DNA of 64,000 nt from Stercorarius parasiticus. Taxonomy: Eukaryota; Chordata; Aves; Charadriiformes; Stercorariidae. How positions within the stretch are numbered: the first letter of the stretch is position 1; each line of letters begins with the position of its first letter. The DNA is taken from positions 62,345 through 126,344 of the forward strand of contig VWZL01004375.1 of assembly GCA_013396915.1 (NCBI GenBank). The letters run 5' to 3'. The notes beneath the pieces are model-generated. The model searched no databases. It saw only the letters and a list, made by a program, of their open reading frames with translations, and had not been told where the DNA came from. Positions 23,943 to 35,881 of this stretch are shown one piece after another. Made by a program: the position numbers and the translations under genes.

Positions 23943-26900
23943 GGTTTATGGATTATGGATTGAAAGAGAACTGATGCAACAATGAAATATGGAAAAGAGT
24001 ATGCAAAATTAGAGGCAACATTTGCAAACAAGGGTCTAAAAGGAGACATTAATGACCAGCAGAAATGCCTTAAATCAGCTGTTGATAAAGGTACATTCGT
24101 GGAACACCCTTCTTGGGGCTGTCCCTCTAAACACCACATGGAATTTCTGGTAAATACTATACAAGATTTTGCATACTTGCACAGTAAACATAAATAAGAT
24201 GTAAAGCTTCACCCTCCTTTCTCCTAAAGTCAGGTAAGCATTCCTTGAACAAAGCAAAACCTTGAACAATTTCTTATGCTTAAAATCCCTTGGGTTGGCA
24301 GAAACAAGTTGTTAGGAAAACAATTTCAAAACATACATATTCATTTATGGATATATATATACAGAATATGTTAGAATATCATATTCTACTGGCTAAGCAT
24401 TACATTTACGTCACATCAACATTAATGAGGGTTGGAGGGTCACTAAAGTATCATTATCAGAGCTTGGCCTTCAAGTATCTAAAAATGTTTGGTGTCAGCA
24501 CAGCTTGATTTCATAGTCCTCTTGTAAGAATACTTGATGCTAAAACATCCTTATTACGTACTCTATGCACATTTCTAATCTAACAAATCAACACATTACA
24601 GGGCTTATTGCCTTATTACCCGTTTACAAAATCATGATCCCTCTTCTATGTTCAAGGTAAACCCTGACATGGTATCCTACATATAATTATGGTATATAAA
24701 TGATAAAACTCTTAATCAGCTAGGTCTCTCAAGAGCCTGATTGCTTCTGCCTACTTAATGAGAAGCTTTAATATAGGCAACAGAGCAACGTGTCTAAATA
24801 TACAGCCTTAAGGAAGAATATTTTTCCATACATTTTTAGTGCAGTGATCCCAAGGGTTCTGATCACAGTTTATCTCTGACAAATTTTCAGTGGCCATAGA
24901 CAGGATGGAGAAAGGTAGGGTTTTTTTCAGGAATTAGTCTGAAACTTGGGCATTTGATTTCTTATCTAATGTTGGACGAAAACCAAAACCTAATTTGCAA
25001 TTCAAACGTTCAAATGGATGAGTTGGCTATAGGACGTGAAGCTGTGGAGATGGAAAACCAGAGGGGCCCAAGACACAGTTAATGTTTCCTTTCAGTTTTC
25101 ACCCTCCTTAGATACTGAAAGCCCTTTTGTCCCTGTACCCAAAATTACACAGCGTGGTAACCCCAATTTACTAAGACCCTACCAGATGGACAACTGATAA
25201 GTAGTGTGGACAGTTTATAGGATATTTTGTTTAAATCTGCCTTTTCAGTCTTGGTAGAGTCATGCTGCTTCTCCTTAGAGTAAACAGAAAAATCTGAGTT
25301 TTTAAAGATATATTGGAGTTTTTCCACGCTAACAAGAAAATGTGATCCATATGGCATCCTAAAATCTTTAAAATGTTTGCATGCTCCTTTTGAAAACTGT
25401 AGATATCCTGGGCATGATGTATCTGGTTTGAATCCAGGGGGAGCCTGGGAATGATCCAGGGGTCATGACCATCTGTTGAGCTGTTCAGTTACTTGTACAC
25501 GGAGCAGACAGAGTTCCACCATTTAGACAAACCTGCACGCTACGTTACACTGCTGGAGCAAACTGGTAGTGCTCACTGGCAGTCTTTGAGGAGAAAAAAC
25601 TTAAAGTTACGCTGATTTCATCTACAATATGGTTTATTCTGCAATTTAACATTTAAATAACCTGCATGATTGACTTGTGCAAATTTTTTTTTCCTCTATC
25701 CAGAAATAGGTAAGATTCACTTGTGAAGACCGAGCTATATTAGTTTAATAACGAAAGGACAACTTGCCTTCTGTGTTTCCACAGCATAAAACTATGTAAT
25801 GTTGTTGCAAGGTGTTTCTGTTTCTGAATTCTGACCTTACTTGGGATTGTTTTGCTGACACACTGTGAAAACCCAGATCCATTAAAGCCCTTTTATCTAC
25901 CTTAGGAGAAGGAGAGGGAGAAAGGGAAGAAGAACAACAAATAAATAAAGAAAAATTAATCAGGTCACAATCTACGTCAAGAACTCTCTTTTTTTTGTTT
26001 TTTTTTTTCCTGAAAAAGAGCAGAAGGATCAAATGTCACAAGCTTCCAAGAATAATCTCATGATTGATAGGGGTATAAATTGATGGTTGTCAATCTTAAA
26101 GAGGAGGTAGCAAGATCGCTGTGTCTCATAGCCAAATTTTACGTTCCTGTAGGCAATCAACACCATTCTAAGGAATCTTTCAGATGCATATATGAGAAAA
26201 TAAAAAATCTGTAAAACTGTACTTCTTTCAGGAGTAACAGTAGAAGTCTCAATGCCATTATTGTGCAATTAGGATGCTGAAAATTTGCAGATGTAAATCT
26301 TCTCTCTCTCTCTCCTCTGACTGGCTCTGACAGCCAGGGAGCTCCAGAGATTTTAAAATAGAGAAGCTATGGACATGCCTACAGTCTCTTCATGGTGTTT
26401 TTATTGGAGGCATGGAGACCCAGCACTGAAGCTTCACCCATATCTTCTGGTAGTTTAACCCTGTTGTGATTTAACCCTGGTCAGCAGTACAAACCCATAG
26501 ACATATCAGTTAGGAGGTGCCACTTCCCAGTCTTATTTGCTAACAACATATTTCATCATATAAGTCACCCCATTTCCAGTGAGGGGTGTTTTCAGTGTTC
26601 AGTCTAGTTTGAAATATTTTGCAACAATGAGAATTCCCTGGAAGGAGCATTTCACAGGCTAATAATTTTCCTGGTATGTACCAGTCACCAGGTATTCCAA
26701 TCGCATTTTTCTTTTCTCTGTCCCACATCTCTTAAACTACATCTAATAAGCAGTGCTGCTCTGATGCACAGTACTTCCTGTCATGGGATCTCAAAGAGCT
26801 GAAATAAGCATTAACTAGTTTTCAAGACCTCAGTGAAACTGGAATGTAAATATAGTAATTGAGTGAGATGAACGGATAAGATAGTTTTAAGGACGGCTAG

Positions 26901-29289
26901 CAAGAAAATATTCCTGGAAAAATACTGGAAACTATGAACAATTATCTACTTTTTTGTTAAAAATGTTCCCTTAGGGGGTTTTGATCAAAATGCCCACAGT
27001 GTGTGCAAATAGTGGATGCTTGGAGTTGGGAGAATTTCACGTAAGTGTGTTTTCACAGAGGAAAAATAGATTTAATGTAATTTTGATATAAAATTTTAGC
27101 ATTAAAAAGTCCCAGTGATCCTAAGGTTAGGTGACTCCCCAAACATAGAAAGAGCATGTGTGCACTGTGGAGGCTAGGATGCCAAAGCTGGGTCTGTGTC
27201 CACTAATGCTAGAAAGGAAGAGAATGAGCCAGAAGAACCAATTAGCTTAATGATACAAAAATGGACCTTCCAGACCTGGTGCTCCTTCCACACAGTACGA
27301 AGTGCATTGGATGAATGCGTTGGGTAGGAGCAACACTAATTCGGTGGTCTCTGCTCTGCACTCACCAGTATAGTGTTGGGATACCCAGAAGAACTTGATA
27401 ACATAGCTGACAGTAAAGTTTGGGAAGAGGTGGAGGTGTTCTAATTTTAGTAAATACTGGGTCAAGCTCATCCCCAGAGGATCAGTGGAAGGTTTGAGAA
27501 AGGAAAGAAATTTCCTTCTGTGTTTGGAAATGGTGATGCTGTTAGCTTGGATATTACAGCAGTCAATAGAGATGTGTTGGAAGAATGTTAAATATCTTTT
27601 CCTCCCATAACTTCTGGAATGGACCTCCAGTATTCATACCTCCAGAAGATAATATTCCATAAGTGCTCTGCAGACTCAAAATGGCGTTACACGGCAGTGA
27701 AATTTCCCAAGTTACCTTAATTTTGTAGAAGCGTTCTCCTTTTGATAAAACAGAAACTGAAGTTTGGAGGTCACCCCTCTGCTGCAGAAGGGGGACCCCG
27801 GTATGGAGTTTAGCTCTCGATGTAGGTCCTTTACAGAAGACCTTTTTTTACAGCAGCTGGTTGCTCCCAGGCCCTGCAAGCAAAGGCTCAATTCTTTATT
27901 GAGCTGTCGAATCCCTGGGATTACCTGTTTAGGCTTCAGGACATCAAACTGTTAGCACTACCACTGACCACAAATGTCATTAGCGTTAATTAAAAAAATA
28001 AAATGATAAAGATCTCGGTAATGAAGTGTAGTGCTTCAGTTAATAAAATAGATTATATCTTTCTCTGTACTGCTGCTTCCATGAAGTAATTTCATTTCTA
28101 TTTAAAGCACAGATTACAGATCAGAAAAGAAGATAAGGAAACTATTTTTTTTCTACAGATAAAGTTCAGGTGTCACCCATCTTTTCTGCCTTGCTTCTCC
28201 TAGATGTCCGAATAGAGAATCAGGCAGAGTATTCAGCAGCAGGTGGTGCATTGCAGGAAATTTTCCCCTCATCCAATTACATTTCACAGGATATTAAAAT
28301 TCCCCATAATTAGACTTCTTTCTCAGACATTTCAGTTCTACGGCTCTGCACATTATTTCTATCTCTTCACCTGTTGCTACACCTCAAACTAGTGCTGATC
28401 ATTCTACAGATCTTCTAAACTCTCCTATGCCACATATAGAGAGATTATCTTTTTCTTTTTCTGGAGTCCACACTCATCAACAACAGTGTTTCCATTGGCC
28501 TCTGTAAACTCCAAACCAGGTTTCACGATCAAATTCTAGTCTTTCCATCATTTTAATCTGAATGACATTAATTAAAACAGGTACAGTAAATAGAGAATAA
28601 ATCAGATGTTCATTTATACTTCCTACTACAAATGTTCAAACTTTCATATGTACCTCAGAATGAGTAATAAAAAAACCCAACTTCTAAGGAAAAAACATGT
28701 CTGTCAACATGATTTTTAAATGCAGCCTTGAAGAGGAGAAGAGTATATGTTTCCCATTGAAAAAGAAATATTTTTTTTCCACTGGTAATCAGGGTAGCTA
28801 TTAAACAGAAACTGCTAAGCATTTTTAAATTAACCAATCCAAATACCTCAATTCAACAGTCGTAAAATTTGTAACAGAACTCTGAATCTGTACTACTGAT
28901 TTTTAACAGGTAGTGCAACAATACTGAAAGAGCTGAGAGGACCTTAAATAAACTGGCATTGTTACATTATCTAGGAAAAGATAAATAAGCATTAATTAGG
29001 TCATTTAGTTTCAATTCAATCTCAAGGACAATCATACAAAACAATGTGGAATGCCAACAACAGGAGCTCATATTGATAATGAAATCAAAGCCGCACAAAA
29101 GTTTTTATGGACGTTACATACTGTCACACCATATTATTATTTTTTATGAAATCACAAGTTTTGTTTACACGGAAATGCTGGGCAGAATCCCAAATGATGT
29201 TCAAATAAAGTTTAATATAAAATAAAATAATATAAATGACAAAATGTAAAATCAAGTGGAACACATCATTAGATTTCAGAATGTCACTT
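23943..29289. other. Unique AT-rich DNA, no gene recognised
   Basis: Apart from the second 39-base repeat copy and a short (TC)n run at about 26298-26315, nothing is recognisable. The reading frames are short and overlap on both strands without coding character. Confidence 0.55.
25776..25814 (+). repeat. 39-base exact repeat, copy 2
   Basis: This segment is identical over 39 bases to 22156-22194 and in the same orientation. The left flank here, 'cttctgtg', resembles the reverse complement of copy 1's right flank (cttttctg). The right flank TTTCTGTTTC (25815-25824) is the exact reverse complement of copy 1's right flank. The pattern suggests an element with inverted ends that has been rearranged, or a local duplication with a small inversion. 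Confidence 0.85.
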
Positions 29290-30165
29290 AAAATGGAGAA
29301 CCATCTGCCAGTGAGAGTGCTTTAAGTGGGATATCTCAGAGGATTTGTCTCAGTTTAGTGTTATTCAATACATTTAGAAATTATGTGTAATGAAATATAA
29401 AATAACTGTTGGTAAAATTTGGAGCTGAACAAGTAATTAAGGCTTTGCAAGTGGGACTTATTTCTATATAGTGTATTTGTGAGGCATACGAAAAGTTGAT
29501 CCTTTATGAACAATTAATACTAGCCATGTTCTCAAACTAAGCAAGATCCCAGCATTCTCTTATCTAGTGACTTCAAAGGGTCACTAGATTTGAAAAAGAA
29601 ACACGCATCCTGATATACGATCTGTTAAATTCTGCCATGTATACCTGAAAGAGAAAGCTAAACGTTTGAAAAGGGTTGAGAGAGAAAAGAAAAACACAAA
29701 GCAAAACACACACCAGTCCATGGACTGATGGACACACCTTATAATGAGTAGCTAAAAACCTCTATTAAGTCTCTGTCTGTTAAACTCTGTCTATCTAGTA
29801 ATCTGTGACCTGCTAATGAATAGGTGTATGGTGAAGAGATTTCTGACAGCTGATTACTCTTTAATTCAGGAAAATAAATAAAAATTGTTAAAATCTACCA
29901 GTTGGAAACTGAAGTTAAACACACGCATATGAGAGACAGACTGCACATTTTCTAACGAGAGTAAATAGCACCTGGGACTCCCTGTTTAATAATGTCAATG
30001 CTTGGATATCTTTCAAAAAGATATAATCTATCTCAAATAAATGTACAGGCTTTCTTCAGAAGAGCTTGGGTAAGAAATTGAGGCACATTAATGAAAGGAT
30101 CAGATCAGATATTTGTAAGAGCTCTTCCCAGCCTTAGCTTTACTTGTCTATCTAAACAGGGTGGT
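29290..30165 (+). mobile_element. Ancient CR1-type LINE fossil
   Basis: Recognisable blocks occur in CR1 order on the plus strand. 'gtgggatatctcagaggatttgtctc' with 'agtgttattcaata' (about 29328-29371) corresponds to the G-x-P-Q-G-S-V and LFNI region of reverse transcriptase. 'ggtaaaatttggagctgaac' (about 29411) is a decayed K-F-A-D-D box. 'gttggaaactgaagttaaac' and 'gcacattttctaac' (about 29901-29955) match the end of ORF2 in old reptile-type CR1s. 'ggatcagatcagatatttgtaagagctcttcccagcc' (about 30097-30133) matches the 3' UTR tip. The middle is poorly preserved. No frame is intact. It is the second such fossil in the window and shares its orientation with the one at 17.7 kb. Confidence 0.65.
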
Positions 30166-32003
30166 TTGACTGATGTCCTGAGTGCTCCCAAATTCAACAT
30201 GTTTAGGGGGAAAAAAATCGTATGAGGTTTTGTGACAAAGTTATCTGTTCTAAGGTAGATCTCTATCTCTGAACCGGTCATCCTGCATCTTCTTAGACTA
30301 AATAAAAGAAGCACATCATCAAGACATGATCCATCTCAGTGTTTCTGTGGACGATGCGAGAAGGCTGAAGCATCTAGCCCAGCTGTAGAGGTTTGCACTG
30401 CAACTACATTCAAATTTGTAAAATGAAGCAACCCTTCCCATAAGAGGGATTAACCTCCATGATGGAAAGACAAATGGGATAAAGAAAGGACTCAGAACCA
30501 AGCTTTCAGGATGAAACTATTCAGTGCATGAAAATGTGATGGCTTGCAATAGTTGTGATGTCAATTCTCAAGCTTTTCCCCATGGGGAAAGTATCTCAGA
30601 AAATATTTCAGTGCCTTCTAATCTATTGTTTTTATGCTTCTTTGAAATATCAAGATGCTCACCCCAAAGTTATGCTGCTCATCGTTTTTAAGGTTATCTC
30701 ATTGACTTTCAACACAGAAAACTGTTTTAAAGACCTTCAGTTCCTGGAGCATAATTTTGAAGCATGAATTAGAATCTGCACAACCTCAATTACAATATCG
30801 GTTCATTAAAGTAATTTAAGACTCAACAGGGTTTCAAAATGCACAAAGAATCATTACTCTCAGGGACCACCTGAGAGAGGTGTTTATTTACGTGAGTTTT
30901 TTGTGTTTCATGAGTGATAGATCCATGAGTTCATCTCTCATTCTTCTAGTCTCTCAAGAAGGTGATATTTACGCAAACTAATTGTCAAAGCCACAGAAGT
31001 AAAATGATGTCAGTCTAATGTTCTCATGCAGTTGCATAGTTGCCCTTTCTGTTATGACAAGTTGCCATGCTTAAGGATAATGAAAGAATTCATTTCAAGT
31101 GGCATATCAAGCACTTGGAAAAGCTGAAGTTACTGTAACTTAACATTTACGCGTCACACACGTTGTACAGTTCTCTGTCTTTATCATTGTGAACTAGTAA
31201 AGTTATATAAAGTAATTCAATTGTGAAATACAGTAATCTTTTCTGAGGTTTCCGGAAAGAGTCTATGTGGTCCATGTGGATCAGGTAGCCTGATAATTTC
31301 CTGGGTGAGTAATTACGCAAACCCCATCAGAGACAGAGAAGTGTCTAAACATACACAAAACACCACACTATGCATCAAATCATATCCATTTTCACTCACT
31401 CACAGCAAAATGCTTTTAAAAGGGAAGAATCCTCAATTTAGAATAAATATATATATTATACCTTATAAAATAATAATTTAAGGTATAAAATTATATACAG
31501 CTGGGGTTTCAGTTTGTCATTGGATTTGTAATTTAGATTTAAAATATGAATAGAAATAATGGGGTAGAAATGCACCGTCATGTGTGCTGTCATTGGAAAT
31601 GTTTCTGTGATATTATGTTGTAACACCTTTATTCTTTAATTTACTCTTTTTATGCCTATTAATTTATTCATTAATTTATTCTTGTGGTGCTTAATCTCTG
31701 AAGTGTCAAAATCACATTGAAAAGCATAATTTAGGCTGCAAGGTTCTGCCAATTTTTTTGTTTTACTGCAGACATATGAGGAGAAATACAGTGTACCAGA
31801 AACTACAAGTAGGTAATGTTTTCATTAAGTTTGAGAAGTTTATCGTTAATTATTCAGACATTAAGTAGAAAAAGAAGAATTCAGTTTCTTTGTGCTTAAA
31901 TTGTAGAAGCACAACTTGTTAAGGTCAAGTACTAATTTTCAGGCTTTTGGATCATCCTCTGTGCTGTATCTCCTGGTACCCCATGGTAGAATGGAGACAA
32001 AGT
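30166..32003. other. Unique AT-rich DNA, nothing recognised
   Basis: No exon, RNA gene or element is supported. A 10-base inverted repeat (TTATACCTTA at 31456-31465, TAAGGTATAA at 31479-31488) with a 13-base AT-rich spacer lies in a very AT-rich patch at 31440-31500. It could extrude a small hairpin but has no known role. Confidence 0.55.
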
Positions 32004-32484
32004 GGAATCACAGAATCAGGGAGTAATCTAGGTTGGAAAGGGACTTCAGAGGTCACTTGGTCCAAGGCCTTCACTGTACTGAAAATCCCCAAACTGGACA
32101 TAGCTTTTGAGATGCTCTCTCACAAGTGCTGAATAGTAGGAAACAGCCACTTCCCCTGTCCTGCTGGAAATGCGCTTACTCATGCAGGCCATGGTTTTGT
32201 TGGCCTTCACTGCTGTAAGGACACACTGACGGCTGATGGATTCTTCCACTAAGGCTGCCCAGTCCTCTTCTGCAAAGCTCTCTTTTCTCCAGTCAGTTCC
32301 TACCAGTGTGAGTGTATGGAGTTATTCAACCTCAGGTGCATTTGCCTTTCCTGAATTTATTGAGGTTTCTGCCAGACTGCCTCTCCAGCCTGTTGAGGTT
32401 CCTCTGGATGGCAGCCCTCCAGCACATCAGTTGCTCCCTCCATCTTGGTGCAGGTTTTTGCTTCATCCATGTTGTTAACAAAGA
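32004..32484 (-). mobile_element. CR1 LINE, long 3' segment
   Basis: The left end (gaatcacagaatcaggg, then ggttggaaagggacttcagaggtcacttggtcc) is the minus-strand CR1 3' tip. The remainder follows the well-known long CR1 3' segment of birds: 'cacttcccctgtcctgctgg' (about 32149), 'ggccttcactgctgtaaggacacactg' (about 32201), 'cagtcctcttctgcaaagc' (about 32260), 'cctctccagcctgttgaggttcctctggatggcagcc' (about 32380-32417) and 'gttgttaacaaag' (about 32471). Several small deletions and substitutions are visible and no long reading frame remains. Divergence is intermediate between the 12 kb copy and the plus-strand fossils. Confidence 0.88.
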
Positions 32485-35400
32485 AGGAAAAAAATTATAA
32501 GCACTCAAAATTCATCTAGAAAACCTGAGCTCTAGGTGCCTTTTGGAGGGCCACAAGGGTACACATACCTCATAGAGCCACAGTCCAGAGCCAGGACACT
32601 TGAGGCTTGCCCATAGTCTCCAGAGATAACCCTATAGCATTAAAAGGATATGTGCAACTGCTTAGCACACTGTATAGCACAGTGTTAATACTAACTATTA
32701 TAGGAAAAATTATTAGGAAGGAAGAAACAAGGCGAGAAAGAGAGAAGAGTCATACCTCACATTCAGGACGTCTGAGAACATTTCTTTTTTTTTTTTTTAA
32801 AAAGCAACTCACAAGTGGTACATTAAGAAATGAAGAAAAGCAAGGACAACTGGAGTAAAGAATCGCTTTGGGAATAGTGCCCCAAACCACAGAAAAGCAC
32901 AACATTCCTGAATGACAGCAGGTACAAGACGGAAAAAAATCCTGAAAGCCATATTAAACCAGAGACCGTAAATCAAAGGAGACATCCATAAAACTAAATG
33001 GCTGAAAACAGAGAAGACGTTAAGGATATGATTAAGAACATTACTGAAAAGCCCTGGTAGCATGGTAGTACAATTTTAGAGGACAGAATTTTGTCGCTTG
33101 TATTTGAAATACTCCATTGGGTTGAAGAAGTTAGCAGACTAGAAGCTAGGAGCTTTTTTTAAACTTTCTTCTGAAGTCAGGGAGAGCAGGAAAATCCTTC
33201 AGATAATGACTGAAAAGTTGCCCTCTGGAGGCAAGTCAAGGGAGACTGTACTAACATGAACATCTCAATCAAATTAGTCCTGGGATCATCTAACCTAAAC
33301 ACCTAATTCACCTTTTTAAATTTTTTCAGCTATTTCCACTCATGACCTCCTCCGTGGGTTCATACCCTGAAGTTGAAGTACACTTTCCTTACAACTGTTT
33401 TAAAAGAACCGAATTTTAAAACTCACTCCATGTAGCAGCCACAGATATAACAAATGTGCAGCTTCAACCAACATAAAAGATACGTGACCTAGCATCTCCA
33501 TGCTTCTGAGATCCTGCTATGAAAATTAAGCTTCTGTATTTTTTAATAGGAATTTCTACTTTCTTTAAAAATAAGTAGCAATGGGATTTATAAGATTAGG
33601 CAATCAAGGTTTTAAGTGGTGTTTATATATTATTATTTTTTAGCCTGGGTGCCATCTTTAAAATTAAATTTTTATTAACCTTTCAGACTTATAGCCTTAG
33701 GGAAATAATTTCCTTAACAGTAGTTCAAAGGTTTAATGTCACTACAAAGGCTTTGAAATGTGATGTGATCCCTTTCATTCTAGAAAACTAGCTTTTTAAA
33801 AAATAATATATCAAAGTAAAAATACTAATGAGGAAAAGATTTGGACCCCAGCTCCAAAACAGGACAGGAGGGTGGGGAAAGAAACTCAATTATTATAATG
33901 TTTATTTTGAGATTTCTTCCTGTGTTTTCTAAACTTTAACAGTTCCAAAATCTCCACAATCAGGCTGCAAAAATTTATGATTTAGGAATGTGAAAGGGGG
34001 CTATGCCTCTGAACTTCACCTCCAAGTGAAGGCTAGACAAAACTTTGACCTTGGGAGCATTTTCCCTCCCCTGCATTCCATGGCTGATGTCCAGCCCAGA
34101 TCTATTATGGTGGAAATCTGCCAGTGAATATGGAAATAAATTCAATGATGAGATACGGTAGGGCTTTTGGAAGGTTATATCCCATTCAAAGCAATAGAGT
34201 TGGTCTTACCCTAAGCCTCTGCCTAACACTAAGGAGCTACAAGTTTTTTCAGAGGTTTCCAATTTGATCAAATTTCAGCAGATATTCAGTTACCAATGCT
34301 AGCTCTGGATTTCAAATGCTGCCTTTATTTCTCAGTATAAGGTCACTTTTATTCGCTAAAGTAGGAGAACTATGTTGTGTTTCAAACCCCTTTCCAGAAA
34401 ATTACCGAGCCACTTGGGTTGAAAAAGTCTATAGGAGTATGCATTCTTTGTCAGTTTTTTGTCTTTTTTTTTTTTCCCCCGAGACAGAAATATAGTCCCA
34501 CTAATTAAAGTTTGCTCATGATGTAAATAAATGAAAACAGACTTTTAAAAGATTTATCTGGCAACATCTTTAATAGCTTTCAGCTGACGTATAAACATTT
34601 AGAAAGTCCATTCCAGAGCTGATCTACATTCCTGAATGACCCAAAATACACTTCAGTTATCGTGATGCTACTCACATTCTCATGAAACAGGTTGGATGAT
34701 CGTATATTGCCCAAATAATAACAAAGGTAGAAAGCCGATAACACCAAAAAAGTCAGTCACCTGCTTCAAGTAGAGTTGAATGCTGAAATATTAAATGTAT
34801 GCTCAGCAAGAAAACAGAAAATGTGAATTATCCTTCATATTTTCCTGTCTCTCATTTAGACTGTTGCATGATTTTAAGGAATAATTCTATCACAAACTGA
34901 TGCCAAAAGAGTTTTCACAGCATTCATGCCAGTGGTGGTGGGCATACACCAAAACCCAGTGTATTGCTATTTAGTCTCAAGGTTTACATATGGTCTTTTT
35001 TTTTGTGGTTGTTTGTTGTTGTTTTTTTTTTTCTCTTTACTTTCCACATTGCAAATAACTGACTGTCTAATATGGATTATCCACAAATCTGTTATCACAA
35101 GAACAGCAGGAATGTCTGAAAAACACGTGTAAATTCTGGAGAGACTGCCACCTGGCTTTGTTATTTGAACTGCTAGGAAAAGCTATGTAAATAGTGCTAA
35201 CTAAATGAAAGACTTCAATGTTTATTCAGAGCTAAAACCAGTAGACAAACAGATGGTTAAAGGCAGGAAGGGAAGTTCAAAGAAAAAAATGAAATCATAT
35301 TGGTCAGTTGGATTGATACTGTTCCCACAAAAGGACTCTATAACAAAAGATCACAAAAAATAACGCTAACAAATATGTTAATACCAGGTTAACACATTGC

Positions 35401-35695
35401 TTAATATATGAGATTATTATATTTTCTGATTTACTGTCTAAATTGCCCATTACACAGAATTTGTTTTTTTCAGTAGAGTTGGGCTACGCCATCTCCCAAA
35501 GCATAAAGAAAGGACTTGGCTTATGGGCCAAATGGAAGGAAAACAGGTGTAATCTACAAACAAACCAGTAAGATTGTGCTTGTTTAGCATTCTGAACGTT
35601 GACGGCAACATGACAAAAGAAAGAAGGAAAATATTTGCAGCTTTGTTTTCCAACTTAAAATATTTAAGTCCTTTGAGTTCTCTTAAACAGTTTTA

Positions 35696-35790
35696 CTTCC
35701 TTTTTTCTTTCTTTCCTTCCTTTTTCTTTCTTTTTTCTTTTTTTTTCTTTCCTTCCTGCCTTCAGTTTCCCCCACCACCACCACCCCCTT
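35696..35790 (+). repeat. Polypyrimidine tract ending in (CCA)n
   Basis: Positions 35696-35757 contain only C and T on the plus strand, mainly CTTT/CCTT units. A short 'tgccttcag' interruption follows, then pyrimidines with about four CCA/CAC units. Such tracts can adopt triplex (H-DNA) structures and are prone to length change. The encoded Phe/Ser- or Lys/Arg/Glu-rich frames are by-products of the repeat. Confidence 0.9.
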
Positions 35791-35807
35791 GATACAAAAT
35801 AGCCAAC

Positions 35808-35881
35808 GAGAGGAAGGGTCGAAGAGGAAGAAAGAGGAATGAAGGAGAAAAAGAGAGCACAAGAACAAGAGAGGTGGAGAC
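35808..35881 (+). repeat. Polypurine-rich tract
   Basis: About 74 bases are almost all A and G on the plus strand, with a few C or T interruptions. The tract lies 17 bases after the polypyrimidine/(CCA)n stretch. The two tracts are imperfectly complementary in the same strand and could pair as a long irregular hairpin. Confidence 0.8.

Noticed and set aside
33275..33340. Possible old CR1 tip (gggatcatctaacctaaac)
   Set aside because: The 'gatcatct-ac' block is present, but the expected sequences on either side are not.
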